A stretch of 64,000 nucleotides of DNA from Methylocystis sp. Sn-Cys (GTDB lineage: Bacteria > Pseudomonadota > Alphaproteobacteria > Rhizobiales > Beijerinckiaceae), in contig NZ_JAERVJ010000001.1 of the NCBI RefSeq assembly GCF_016745395.1, forward strand, positions 310,001 to 374,000, read 5' to 3'. The notes beneath the pieces were generated by a model. The model had not been told where the DNA came from. It made no database searches and saw only the letters and a program-made list of their open reading frames with translations. The translations under genes were made by a program, and so were the position numbers. The first letter of the stretch is position 1, and each line of letters opens with the position of its first letter. Below are positions 34,009 through 44,443 of this stretch, in pieces.

Positions 34009-36501
34009 TCACGCTACCTCCTCCTCTTGCCACGCGCCGAACAGCTTTCGCGCCGCTTCCGCCGGCAGCGGCTTGGCGAAGAGATAGCCCTGCATCTGCG
34101 TGCAGCCTTCCTTGCGCAGATGCGCGAGCTGCTCTTCCGTCTCCACCCCTTCCGCCACTGTCGCCACATTCAGACACTGGCCGATTCCCGTCACCGCGCG
34201 AACGATGGCGACGCATTGAAGGTTGGTCGGCAGCTCCTGCACGAAGGAGCGATCGATCTTGATTTTGTCGAAGGGGAATGCACGCAAATAGAAGAGCGAG
34301 GAATTGCCCGTTCCAAAATCGTCGAGCGAAATATGCACGCCCAGGGCGCGCAACTGGTGCAAGATCGCGAGATTGTCGCGGCTCTCCACCAGCAGGACGG
34401 ACTCGGTGATCTCGAGCTCCAGGCGGCTCGCCGGCAGACCGCTGGCTTCCAGCGCCCGGACGACCGACTGGACGAGGGTCTCGGACTTGAATTGCGCCGG
34501 CGAAAGATTGACGCTCAGGCGCGTCGTCGGCGGCCAGTGCATGGCTTCGAGGCAAGCGCGGCTCAGCGCCATCTCGCCGATCGGGATGATGAGTCCGCTG
34601 GCCTCGGCGATGGGAATGAACTCCGCGGGAGAAATGGACCCGCGCGTCGGATGGGTCCAGCGCAGCAAAGCCTCCATCGCGACGATCCGGCGGCTCTCGA
34701 TCTCGGCGATCGGCTGATAATGCACGTCGAAAGCGTTGTGCATCAGCGCGTCCCTGAGATCCGCCTCCAAGACGCGGCGACGTATCAGCGCCGCCGCCAT
34801 CCCCGCGTCGAACAGCCGATAGGCGCCGCCGCCGGCCTGCTTGACCTGATAAAGCGCAATATCGGCGTATTGCAGCAGCGTGTCGGGGTCGCTGGCGTGC
34901 GCCGGGGCGATGGCCACGCCGACGCTCGCGTTCACCAGCACGTTCTGGCCGTTGATTTTGAGCGGATGGCCGAGCGCGCCGACGATTTTTTCGGCAAACT
35001 CGCCGGCCTCGTCCGGCGAGGTGAGACCGGCTTGGACAAAAGCGAACTCGTCACCTCCGAGACGGGCGACCATGTCCCCCGGCCGCAGGATGTCGGAGAG
35101 CCGCTCCGCCACGGCGACCAGCAATTGGTCGCCCGCGGGATGCCCCAGCGTGTCGTTGATGTCCTTGAAATCATCGAGATCGATGTAATGTGCGGCGAGG
35201 GCCTCGTCAGGTTGCAGGGCCTCCAGGCTGGCCGCGAGGCGCATGCGAAACTGGTTGCGGTTCGCAAGACCGGTGAGCGAATCGTGAAGCGCCATATGGG
35301 CGATGCGCGCCGAAGCCGCGAGCTGCTCGGTCACGTCGACCACCGAGACGAGGACGGCGCGGCGGCCGTCGAAGTCGAGCTCCCGAGCGTGAATTTCCAA
35401 ATCCCGACGCCGCCCGTCGGCGGAGCGCCCCTGCCAGATTCGATCTGCGCTTGCGTCGCCCGGGATTCCTTGGATGCCCGGAAGGTGCGGGTGTTCTTTC
35501 TCCTCGAAAAGAGCTTCGAGAGTGGCGTCCAGGAGGCGGTCGCGTGAATGGCCGAAATGCCGGACCGCCGCGTCATTGGCTGCGAGAATGCGCCTGCTTT
35601 GTGGATCGTGCACCCACATGGGCATGGGGTTTTCCTCGAACAGCAGCCGGAAATATTCCTCTCGGGCTTTGAGCCGGGTGACGTCGGTCAAGGTGATGGC
35701 GATGAGATCCGCGCCCATCGGGGCGGCGCTGAGGCGCAAATGCCGGGGAGACTCCGGGAGCGGCCCGGCGATCTCGAATTCGTCGCCGCGCCTGTTCTTC
35801 GACAATTCGATCAGACGGGCGAGCGTGCCGTCGCGCGCAAAAGTGGGGGCCGCCTCGGACAGGCGCCGCCAGCGAAGCGCCGTCTCCGAATCGCCAAACA
35901 GTCGTGCGGCCCCGTTATTGAGGCTCAGAATGCGGAAATCCGAGATCGCGTCGGCGGCGTCGTCGAAGACGGCCGCGAGCGTGACGAGACCGTCGTCGGT
36001 CGCGCGGTAAATGGCGTCGACGACATTGTGCGCCTCCGCTCGTTCGCGCGAGAAGACGAGGAAAACCGTCGCGCCTTTTCTGGTCGACAAGGGGAAGATG
36101 ACGACCTCGCGGCTCGTCGCGAGACCGTCCCGCAGCCAATGCAGCACCTGCATGGCTGGCGCGCGACGCTGCGTCGCGAGGGCCGTAGCGTCACGTAAGC
36201 ACGCGGCGCAATATTGATCGATCGCCTCCAGGGCCGTGCAGCGCAGCTCCTGACCGAGCCAGCTTTCGATCGACCTGCCCGCATAATAGATTTCGAGGCC
36301 GCCGCCGCGCCCCTCCCCCATGAGGCCGAGATCGTCGGCGAGCGTTCCGAGACTCCCCAGAGCAAGTTCCTCGAAGCGCGGGAATTCAGACGGCTTATCT
36401 GTCTGGCAGCCCCAGCTCACGCACAGCTCGCGGACTTCCTCGAAGTCGCTCAGCACTCCATAAGCGGCGGATATGTCGTCCGCCGAATCCATAGACATCA
36501 T
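34009..36501 (-). CDS. PAS-GGDEF-EAL cyclic-di-GMP protein
   Basis: An 830-residue signalling protein. Order: an N-terminal region of about 130 residues with five cysteines (27, 32, 88, 98, 101, including CAAC), PAS-like segments (the second contains MPMWVHDPQSRRILAANDAA), GGDEF (RLGGDEFAF) and EAL. The GGDEF site is intact and has an RPGD I-site five residues before it, so diguanylate cyclase activity with product inhibition is expected. The EAL domain keeps EALLRW, SVNLSP, ELEITES, DDFGTGNS, KIDRSF and AEGVET, so phosphodiesterase activity is also possible. No transmembrane segment is seen, so it is cytoplasmic. It is divergent from a CorA/ZntB-type transporter. Confidence 0.92.
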   Translation of the reverse strand: MMSMDSADDISAAYGVLSDFEEVRELCVSWGCQTDKPSEFPRFEELALGSLGTLADDLGLMGEGRGGGLEIYYAGRSIESWLGQELRCTALEAIDQYCAACLRDATALATQRRAPAMQVLHWLRDGLATSREVVIFPLSTRKGATVFLVFSRERAEAHNVVDAIYRATDDGLVTLAAVFDDAADAISDFRILSLNNGAARLFGDSETALRWRRLSEAAPTFARDGTLARLIELSKNRRGDEFEIAGPLPESPRHLRLSAAPMGADLIAITLTDVTRLKAREEYFRLLFEENPMPMWVHDPQSRRILAANDAAVRHFGHSRDRLLDATLEALFEEKEHPHLPGIQGIPGDASADRIWQGRSADGRRRDLEIHARELDFDGRRAVLVSVVDVTEQLAASARIAHMALHDSLTGLANRNQFRMRLAASLEALQPDEALAAHYIDLDDFKDINDTLGHPAGDQLLVAVAERLSDILRPGDMVARLGGDEFAFVQAGLTSPDEAGEFAEKIVGALGHPLKINGQNVLVNASVGVAIAPAHASDPDTLLQYADIALYQVKQAGGGAYRLFDAGMAAALIRRRVLEADLRDALMHNAFDVHYQPIAEIESRRIVAMEALLRWTHPTRGSISPAEFIPIAEASGLIIPIGEMALSRACLEAMHWPPTTRLSVNLSPAQFKSETLVQSVVRALEASGLPASRLELEITESVLLVESRDNLAILHQLRALGVHISLDDFGTGNSSLFYLRAFPFDKIKIDRSFVQELPTNLQCVAIVRAVTGIGQCLNVATVAEGVETEEQLAHLRKEGCTQMQGYLFAKPLPAEAARKLFGAWQEEEVA

Positions 36502-36834
36502 GACGCCGCACCAGAAATCGATCGGAATTTAGCCTGAAGGTGTCGGCGGGAGTTGAAAAAAACGTAAATATTCCAGCGCGTTGTTGAACATACTGCGTCG
36601 CAATAGTGTCACAAAGCTTGGCGGTAACGGGCGGGGCCGACGAAAATGTGCGCGGCGCCCTTCCCAAGCGCAAAGGAGGCGTTTAATTGAGACGTCTGAA
36701 GCCGGAGCTGAGCGCGCTTTCTCTTCCCGGCGCCGGGGCGTTCCCGAACCCCCGAAACCATTGCGCCCGGTTGCGCCGGACATCACTGCGGAGGCTCGGC
36801 GCGGCTCAAGACGATTTCCCGATAGCCCGAGCTC
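36502..36834. other. Intergenic region between divergent genes
   Basis: A 333-base gap between the starts of the GGDEF/EAL gene and the CorA/ZntB gene. It must hold both promoters. I see no repeat, no convincing small ORF and no strong dyad in it. Confidence 0.6.
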
Positions 36835-37926
36835 ATGACCGCCGACCGCCTGAAAGAACCCCTTCACGCCGGCATTCCCGGCTGTCTCTGGATCATCCGC
36901 TTCGACGCGCAGGGCCGGGCGGAGCCGGGCGCGGCGGCCGATCTCGACGCGCTCGGCAAGGCGCGCGAGGGCTTCATCTGGCTGCATCTCGATTTGACCG
37001 ACGTGCGCGCGCGGCCGCTCATCGGCCGGATCGAGGCGCTCTCGGACAGCGCGCGCGAGGCGCTCCGCGATCCGATCGATCACCAATATCTCGAATATTC
37101 GGAAAACCTGCTGAGCGGCGCCCTGCTCGATCACGAGCGCACCCTCGCCGGCCCGGCCTCGCGCACGGATTTCCTGCGCTTTGCGATCGACGAAAGCTTC
37201 CTGGTGACCGCCCGGCGGCGGCCGATGAGCTGCGTCGACGCCATCCGCAGCGCCGTTGGCCGCGGGACAATCGTCGAGTCGCCCTTCGCGCTCTTCGAGA
37301 TGATGACGACCCATATCGTCGATGAGCTGAGCCGGATGGCGAATGACATCGGCCTCGCCTTCGATCGCGCCGAGGATCTGATCATCGACGCGCGCGGGCG
37401 CGATGCGCGGCCTTTGCTCGGCGCCGGGCGCCGCGACGCCGTGCGGCTCTCGCGGCAGATCGGCGGCCTTGTTTCGACGCTGGCGCGCCTCGAAGACATC
37501 GAGGACGATCCCAACAGCGCCGCCGACAATGCGCTGCGCGAGACGGCGTCGCGGCTCGTGCAGCATACCGAGTCGCTCGCCCGCGATATGCAAACCCTGC
37601 AGGATCGCGCCCGCCTGCTGCAGGACGAGCTGAACGCCATTCTCAATCTCGAGACCAACGACCGGCTCTATGTGCTGACCGTAGTCACGACGCTGTTGCT
37701 GCCGGCGACCTTCGTCACCGGCTTTTTCGGGATGAATCTCAAGAATTTGCCCTTTTCGGAAAGCGAGGAGGGCGTCGTCTACGCCACCATTGTTTGCATC
37801 TTTGCGGCGGGGCTCGTGCTGCTGTTGATGCGGCGTTGGGGCCTTACCGACTCCGAGGGCGCCGAGGAGAGCCGGCCGCGCGGCTCAAAGCCGCCGGCGC
37901 CGCCGGCCGACACCAGCAGTTACTGA
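36835..37926 (+). CDS. zntB: CorA/ZntB-family divalent metal transporter
   Basis: A 363-residue protein with a large cytoplasmic N-terminal domain (IWLHLDLTD, EALLDH-like segment) and a long helix (VQHTESLARDMQTLQDRARLLQDELNAILN). Two C-terminal membrane helices carry the GMN motif in the pore loop (TGFFGMNLKNLPF). The acidic loop SESEEG and overall length fit the ZntB branch (zinc/proton co-transport) better than the Mg channel CorA, but the two cannot be separated safely by eye. The Pro/Ser-rich tail is disordered. Confidence 0.85.
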   Translation: MTADRLKEPLHAGIPGCLWIIRFDAQGRAEPGAAADLDALGKAREGFIWLHLDLTDVRARPLIGRIEALSDSAREALRDPIDHQYLEYSENLLSGALLDHERTLAGPASRTDFLRFAIDESFLVTARRRPMSCVDAIRSAVGRGTIVESPFALFEMMTTHIVDELSRMANDIGLAFDRAEDLIIDARGRDARPLLGAGRRDAVRLSRQIGGLVSTLARLEDIEDDPNSAADNALRETASRLVQHTESLARDMQTLQDRARLLQDELNAILNLETNDRLYVLTVVTTLLLPATFVTGFFGMNLKNLPFSESEEGVVYATIVCIFAAGLVLLLMRRWGLTDSEGAEESRPRGSKPPAPPADTSSY

Positions 37927-37990
37927 AGCGGGCGCGATCGGCGCTTTACATGGCGCCCCACCCCGCATAATTTCCGCACCACTCTGAAAC

Positions 37991-38007
37991 GGGGAGCGCC
38001 GCTCCCC
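37991..38007 (+). terminator. Short hairpin between zntB and prfB
   Basis: GGGGAGC-GCC-GCTCCCC forms a 7-bp GC-rich stem 64 bases after the zntB stop and 24 bases before the prfB start. No T-run follows, so it could be a weak terminator or a 5' leader hairpin of prfB. Confidence 0.35.
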
Positions 38008-38031
38008 AAGCTTTCCGAAAGACAAAAACCC

Positions 38032-39163
38032 ATGCGCGCCGAGCCGCTTGCGCTCAAAGAACAGATCGAGCAGTCCATGGGACTGCTGAGGAGGCATCTT
38101 TGACGTCGAGACTGCAACCCGCCGTCTCGCCGAACTGAACGTCAAAGCCGAAGACCCCAATTTTTGGAACAACGCCGACGAAGCGCAGAAGCTCATGCGC
38201 GAACGCACCCAGCTCGAGGAGCAGATGGGCGCGATCGACAAGCTTGCGCGCGATCTCGAAGACGCGCTGACGCTCGTCGAGCTTGGCGAAGAAGCCGACG
38301 ACGAGGCGACCGAGAAAGAGGGCGTCGAGGCGCTCAAAGCCCTGCTCAAAGAGGCCCAGCGCCGTCAGATCGAGGCGCTGTTCTCGGGCGAAGCCGACGG
38401 CAACGACACCTTCATCGAAATCCACTCCGGCGCCGGCGGCACCGAGAGCCAGGACTGGGCGCGCATGCTGTTCCGCATGTACGCCCGTTGGGGCGAGCGC
38501 AAGAAGTTCAAAGTCGAGGTGATCGAGGAGACCGCCGGCGAAGAGGCCGGCATCAAATCGGGCACGCTTCTGGTCAAGGGCCACAACGCCCATGGCTGGG
38601 CCAAGACCGAATCGGGCGTGCATCGCCTGGTGCGCATCTCGCCCTTCGACTCGAATGCGCGCCGGCATACGAGCTTCGCCTCGGTTTGGGTCTATCCGGT
38701 GGTGGACGACCGGATCGAGGTCAATATCAACGAGTCGGACTGCCGTATTGACACGTATAGATCGTCGGGCGCGGGCGGCCAGCACGTGAACACGACCGAT
38801 TCGGCGATCCGCATCACCCATATGCCGACCGGCATCGTCGTCGCCTGTCAGGCTGAGCGCTCGCAGCACAAGAACCGCGCGACCGCCTGGAACATGCTGC
38901 GCGCCCGTCTCTATGAGCGCGAGCTGGAAATGCGCGAGGCCGAGGCGAACAAGGCAGCCGCCAGCAAGACCGACATCGGCTGGGGGCACCAGATTCGTTC
39001 TTATGTTCTGCAGCCCTATCAGCTCGTGAAGGACCTGCGCACCGGCGTCACGTCGGGCACGCCGTCCGAAGTGCTCGACGGCGAGCTCGACGACTTCATG
39101 CAGGCCTCTCTCGCCCAGCGCATCTATGGCGGCGGGCCCGAGAAGGTGGAGGACGTGGAGTAG
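38032..39163 (+). CDS. prfB: Peptide chain release factor 2, with programmed +1 frameshift
   Basis: Releases the peptide at UGA and UAA. Translation starts at ATG 38032 (MRAEPLALKEQ), reads 23 codons to CTT at 38098, meets an in-frame TGA at 38101, and continues in the +1 frame from GAC at 38102 to the stop at 39163. The full product is 376 residues, the normal RF2 length. Tripeptide anticodon SPF is at residues 203-205 and the catalytic GGQ at 248-250. Without the frameshift the second frame would start at an internal ATG and lack the N-terminal domain. The gene is therefore intact and autoregulated, not broken. Confidence 0.96.
38089..38104 (+). promoter_or_regulatory. prfB programmed frameshift signal
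   Basis: AGGAGG, then CAT, then CTT TGA C. The Shine-Dalgarno-like AGGAGG is 3 bases before the CTT slip codon, exactly the spacing in the E. coli prfB site (AGGGGG TAT CTT TGA C). When RF2 is scarce the ribosome pauses at TGA, the CTT-bound tRNA slips forward by one, and full-length RF2 is made. Confidence 0.95.
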
Positions 39164-39238
39164 CGCGCGACGGGGCGGCCCCCACCCGGCGCCGCCGAAG
39201 CCCGTCTGAAAGACGGGCGCCTAAACGACGCCCTGGCG

Positions 39239-39291
39239 CCGCCATCCTCCGTAAAGGGGGCCGCGAAGCGGGGGAGGATTGGGGAGGGGGC
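39239..39291. repeat. Palindromic repeat, family D-like fragment
   Basis: Contains CGAAGCGGGGGAGGATTGGGGAGGGGG, written here in the order CGAAGCGGGGGAGG then ATTGGGGAGGGGG, preceded by CCATCCTCCGTAAAGGGGG. It shares the ends of the family D elements at 7491-7623 and 48569-48687 but is shorter. A separate 7-bp hairpin GCCCGTC-TGAAA-GACGGGC lies at 39200-39218, after prfB. Confidence 0.55.
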
Positions 39292-39440
39292 AACCTCACC
39301 CCGCCATCCTTTTCGCATCCGCAGAAGCTCCCGCTTCATTTGATCAATCTTTCGCGGCGCGATAAGAAGCAAGCCACCAAGCGCCTTTGCTTTTTATTCG
39401 CGTCAATTCGGCGCCGTCCCGCGCCGCGAAAGGTCGAGAG

Positions 39441-41147
39441 ATGGACGCCGCTGTTGCGCCGCAACCAAGTTTCCTGAGCCGCGAGCGCTCCATCGCCTCG
39501 CCGACATTCAACCGCTGGCTCGTTCCGCCGGCCGCGCTTGCCGTGCATCTTTGCATCGGCATGGCCTATGGCTTCTCAGTGTTCTGGCTGCCGCTGTCGC
39601 GCATCGTCGGCGGCGCGGCGCCCAAGGAATGCCCGGCCGACATGGGCTTCTTCCAGACCATCGTCGCAACCAATTGCGACTGGAAGATCAGCATGCTGGG
39701 CTGGACCTTCACGCTGTTCTTCGTCCTGCTCGGCTCCTCGGCGGCGATCTTCGGCCATTGGCTGGAGACGGCCGGCCCCCGCAAAGCCGGCCTCGCCGCC
39801 GCCTTCTGCTGGTGCGGCGGCCTGCTCATTTCGGCGCTGGGCGTCTATCTTCACCAGATCTGGATGCTCTGGCTCGGCTCCGGCGTCATCGGCGGCGTCG
39901 GTCTCGGGCTCGGCTATATCTCGCCCGTCTCGACGCTCATCAAATGGTTCCCTGACCGGCGCGGCCTGGCGACCGGCCTCGCCATCATGGGCTTTGGCGG
40001 CGGCGCCATGATCGGCGCGCCGCTCGCCGATCGGCTGATGGGCTATTTCGCCACGCCGACCTCGCCCGGCGTCTGGCAGACCTTCGTGGCGCTCGCCGGC
40101 ATTTATTTCATCTTCATGGTCAGCGGCTCGCTGGGCTATCGCGTGCCGGCCGACGGCTGGGCGCCCAAGGGCTGGACGCCGCCGGCGCCGGCCGCCAACG
40201 CCATGGTCACCCACCGCCACGTCCATCTCGACGTCGCCTGGAAGACCCCGCAATTCTGGCTGCTCTGGGGCGTGCTCTGCCTCAATGTCTCGGCCGGCAT
40301 CGGCGTGCTCGGCATGGCCTCGCCCATGCTGCAAGAGGTCTTCGGCGGCAAGCTTATCGGCCTCGACCTCGGCTTCGACGCCCTCAACGCCGACCAGAAG
40401 AAGCAGATCGCCGCCATCGCCGCGGGCTTCACCGGCCTCCTGAGCCTGTGCAACATCGGCGGGCGCATCGGCTGGGCCTCGGCCTCCGACGCCTTCGGCC
40501 GCAAGGTCACTTATGCGATCTTCTTCGTGCTCGGCCTCGCGCTCTACGCCGCGGCGCCTTTCGCGGCAAAGGGCGGGCTCGTCTTCCTGTTCGTGCTGCT
40601 CTTCGCCGTCATCATCACAATGTATGGCGGCGGCTTCGCGACTATTCCGGCGTATCTCGCGGATATTTTCGGCACGCATTACGTCGGCGCCATTCATGGC
40701 CGGCTGCTGACCGCCTGGTCGACGGCCGGCGTGCTCGGCCCGGTGCTGGTCAACTACATTCGCGAATATCAGCTTTCGATCGGCGTGCCGCGCGAGGCTG
40801 CCTATAACCAGACAATGTATGTGCTCGCCAGCCTGCTGCTGGCGGGGCTTGTCTGCAATCTCCTCGTTCGGCCGGTCGCCGAGAAATATTATATGACCGA
40901 TGAAGAGGTCGCGGCCGAGAAGAAGACCAGCATCGCCGCGGTGAAGCAGGAAGAGGAAGAGACCCACGCCGATTTCGAGGATTTTCTGGAGGAGGGGCTG
41001 GAGCCGCATGACCCTGTGCCCTCGGTCGCCCTTCGCGCGGCGCCGCGCCTCTCGCCGGTCTTGATCCTCTCCTGGCTCGCGGTCGGCATTCCGCTCGCCT
41101 GGGGCGTGTCGATCACGCTGTTGAAGGCGATGGCGCTGTTCAAATGA
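39441..41147 (+). CDS. OFA-family MFS transporter (oxalate/formate antiporter-like)
   Basis: A 568-residue protein with 12 or more membrane helices. OFA features: start of TM1 LAVHLCIGMAYGFSVFWLPL, a long first loop, GLGLGYISPVSTLIKWFPDRRGLATGLAIMGFGGGAMIG, and a large cytoplasmic loop before the second half. The C-terminal extension is acidic (KQEEEETHADFEDFLEEG) and ends with an extra helix. I chose ATG 39441, which has AAGG about 11 bases upstream. Substrate could be oxalate, formate or another carboxylate; no oxalate genes are adjacent. Confidence 0.85.
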   Translation: MDAAVAPQPSFLSRERSIASPTFNRWLVPPAALAVHLCIGMAYGFSVFWLPLSRIVGGAAPKECPADMGFFQTIVATNCDWKISMLGWTFTLFFVLLGSSAAIFGHWLETAGPRKAGLAAAFCWCGGLLISALGVYLHQIWMLWLGSGVIGGVGLGLGYISPVSTLIKWFPDRRGLATGLAIMGFGGGAMIGAPLADRLMGYFATPTSPGVWQTFVALAGIYFIFMVSGSLGYRVPADGWAPKGWTPPAPAANAMVTHRHVHLDVAWKTPQFWLLWGVLCLNVSAGIGVLGMASPMLQEVFGGKLIGLDLGFDALNADQKKQIAAIAAGFTGLLSLCNIGGRIGWASASDAFGRKVTYAIFFVLGLALYAAAPFAAKGGLVFLFVLLFAVIITMYGGGFATIPAYLADIFGTHYVGAIHGRLLTAWSTAGVLGPVLVNYIREYQLSIGVPREAAYNQTMYVLASLLLAGLVCNLLVRPVAEKYYMTDEEVAAEKKTSIAAVKQEEEETHADFEDFLEEGLEPHDPVPSVALRAAPRLSPVLILSWLAVGIPLAWGVSITLLKAMALFK

Positions 41148-41289
41148 GCTGGATCGAGCGGCGCACGCGGGGGCCCTTTTGCTTGCCCCCATGGCGCCTC
41201 GTTTTCTTTCCATTAACCACAACCGCGCATGGTCGATATTCCGTAGCGCCCCGCGCGGAGCCCCCGCGCCCCATTCCGGCGGAGAGAAA

Positions 41290-42162
41290 ATGGCGACGGC
41301 TTGCACCAATGGTCTCGACACAGGTTTTGTCGACCTCGGTTATATGAAGGTGGCGGCGCTCGGCGTCGTTCAGGGCATTTCCGAGCTTCTGCCGATCTCC
41401 TCGACGGCGCATATGCGCATCGTGCCGGCGCTGCTCGGCTGGAAGGATCCGGGCTCGGCTTTCTCCGCGGCGATGCAGCTTGCCGCGCTCGCCGCGGTGG
41501 TCAGCTATTTCTGGGGCGACATCCGCGCGCTGGCTGTGGGCTCCATTGGCGCAATTCGGCGGCGCGACTTCAACGACTGGACCTTCCGCTTCGTCCTTTG
41601 GATCGGCTTCGCGACCGTGCCGATCGGGCTCGCCGGCATTCTTCTGTCGCATACGCTCAACACCTGCGGCTCACCGCTGCGTTCGCTTCCGGTCATCGGC
41701 ATTTCCTGCATCGTCATGGCCGCATTGCTCGCGCTCGCCGAGCTTTACTGCAATCACAAGCGCACGCTCGACCATGTGAGCCTGAAAGACGCCTTGATCG
41801 TCGGCTTCGCCCAGGTCGGCGCGCTTGTTCCCGGCGTGTCGCGCTCGGGTTCGACGCTGACGGCGGCGCTCTTTCTCGACCTCAAGCGCGAAGAAGCCGC
41901 GCGCTTCTCCTTCCTGCTTGGCCTGCCCGCGATCGCACTCGCCGGCCTCAAGGAATTATGGGAACTGCACAAGGCGCATCTCGATTTTCACGGCTGGTCG
42001 GTGCTGTCGCTTGGGCTTCTCGTCGCGTCGATTTCCGCCTTTGCGGCGATCTGGGGCCTGCTGCGCATCCTGGAGCGCTTTTCCGCCTGGCCCTTCGTCG
42101 CCTATCGCGCCTTCATCGGCGTCGTGCTGCTCGTGGGCTTTTACGGCGGCTTTCTGGCCTAG
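41290..42162 (+). CDS. uppP: Undecaprenyl-diphosphatase
   Basis: Recycles the carrier lipid for peptidoglycan and O-antigen synthesis by dephosphorylating undecaprenyl pyrophosphate at the inner membrane. The 290-residue product has the two BacA/UppP signatures: QGISELLPISSTAHM near residue 27 and PGVSRSGSTLTAAL near residue 180, in an eight-helix protein. ATG 41290 is preceded immediately by GGAGAG (41281-41286), which decides the start over the longer frame from 41179. The stop is 6 bases before a family E/C composite repeat. Confidence 0.93.
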   Translation: MATACTNGLDTGFVDLGYMKVAALGVVQGISELLPISSTAHMRIVPALLGWKDPGSAFSAAMQLAALAAVVSYFWGDIRALAVGSIGAIRRRDFNDWTFRFVLWIGFATVPIGLAGILLSHTLNTCGSPLRSLPVIGISCIVMAALLALAELYCNHKRTLDHVSLKDALIVGFAQVGALVPGVSRSGSTLTAALFLDLKREEAARFSFLLGLPAIALAGLKELWELHKAHLDFHGWSVLSLGLLVASISAFAAIWGLLRILERFSAWPFVAYRAFIGVVLLVGFYGGFLA

Positions 42163-42168
42163 CGAACG

Positions 42169-42393
42169 GACCGCGCGCCTTCAGGCGCGCTTGGTTGTTT
42201 GCAAACCTCCGAGGCGGCCTCGTCCTTCGCGACGCGACCTTTGCTCGCTCCTCAGGATGAGGCCTAAGTGTCTGACGCAGATAACAGAAGTCCCTCATGC
42301 TGAGGAGCCTTGCATTAGCAAGGCGTCTCGAAGCGCGAGGGGCGTCATCGCCAATTTTCAAGCAAGTCTGCGCGGGCCTGAAGGCCCGCGGTC
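42169..42393. repeat. Family E element split by a family C repeat
   Basis: The left arm (42169-42190) and right arm (42372-42393) are the two 22-base arms of the ileS element (9219-9268) in reverse-complement orientation, with GACCGCG and CGCGGTC at the outer ends. In ileS only 6 bases separate them; here 181 bases do, nearly all family C repeat. The element fills the gap between the convergent uppP and ccrM stops. Confidence 0.8.
42193..42352. repeat. Palindromic repeat, family C (copy 2)
   Basis: Inverted copy of 33803-33962: GGTTGTTTGCAAACCTCCGA at the left, GAGGGGCGTCATCG at the right. The same two hairpins are kept with compensating changes in the loops (TTGCATTAGCAA in place of the C/G-rich loop of copy 1). 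Confidence 0.8.
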
Positions 42394-42402
42394 CGGGGGC
42401 TT

Positions 42403-43701
<1,299 letters not shown>

Positions 43702-43719
43702 TTAGCTTTAATGCCTCGT

Positions 43720-44331
43720 TTATACTTTCTCCCGCAGCGGCGAGAAGCTTAAGCGATGTGCCGGAGTTGGGCCGTTCTCGCGCAAGGCGTCGAGGTGGCG
43801 CCGCGCGGCGTAGCCGACATTGGTCTCGAATCCATAGCTTGGATAATGTGCGGCAAGTCGCCGCATCATTGCGTCGCGCGCGACTTTGGCGACGATCGAC
43901 GCAGCGGCGATGGATAAGGTCGACGCGTCTCCCTTGACGATCGCGCGGCACGGGCAGGCGAGGCGCGGCGGATCGGAGCCATCGACGAGCACATAGGCCG
44001 GCGCGTGCGACAGGGTGGCGACCGCGCGGACCATGGCCGCGAGCGATGCTTGTCGGATGTTGATGGCGTCGATCTCAGCGGGCGTGACGAAGGCGATGCT
44101 GACGGCGATCGCCTTTTCCATAATCCGCTCGAATGCGGCTTCCCGCTCTTTCTGGTTCAGGACTTTCGAGTCGTCCAACCCGCGCGGGAGGCGCTTTGGA
44201 TCGAGAATGACCGCGGCGGCGGCCACCGGCCCGGCGAGCGGGCCGCGCCCGACTTCGTCCACGCCGGCGACCGGCCAGATTCCCTGCCGATGCAACCGGC
44301 CTTCGATGCGGAAGTCGGGGCCGGCGCTCAT
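43720..44331 (-). CDS. rnhB: Ribonuclease HII
   Basis: Removes RNA from RNA-DNA hybrids and single misincorporated ribonucleotides. The 203-residue product has GVDEVGRGPLAGPVAAAAV, with the acidic pair Asp25-Glu26, then VLVDGSDPP, KGDASTLSIAAASIVAKVARD and YGFETNVGYAARRHL. I chose ATG 44331 (MSAGPDFRIEG); the open frame continues to 44646, but that part overlaps the radical SAM gene and is not RNase HII-like. It is 141 bases upstream of ccrM. Confidence 0.95.
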   Translation of the reverse strand: MSAGPDFRIEGRLHRQGIWPVAGVDEVGRGPLAGPVAAAAVILDPKRLPRGLDDSKVLNQKEREAAFERIMEKAIAVSIAFVTPAEIDAINIRQASLAAMVRAVATLSHAPAYVLVDGSDPPRLACPCRAIVKGDASTLSIAAASIVAKVARDAMMRRLAAHYPSYGFETNVGYAARRHLDALRENGPTPAHRLSFSPLREKV

Positions 44332-44443
44332 GGCGCAACGCCAGAATGAAAGGGCCGGGTGAAATTTCGGTCGGTCATGTGCATGGCGATCTAAAAAGCG
44401 GCTGGCCGTCTTATTGGCAATGAAAAATTCGCGGCTCGCCCGC

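Noticed and set aside
38032-38200. prfB as a pseudogene with an early stop
   Set aside because: The in-frame TGA lies in a perfect programmed frameshift site and all RF2 motifs follow in the +1 frame.
39576-41321. A 581-codon open frame on the minus strand opposite the OFA transporter gene
   Set aside because: No recognisable domain or start signal; the plus strand encodes a complete MFS transporter. The same reasoning removes long antisense frames opposite hemA, hemY, ctpA, ileS and aas.
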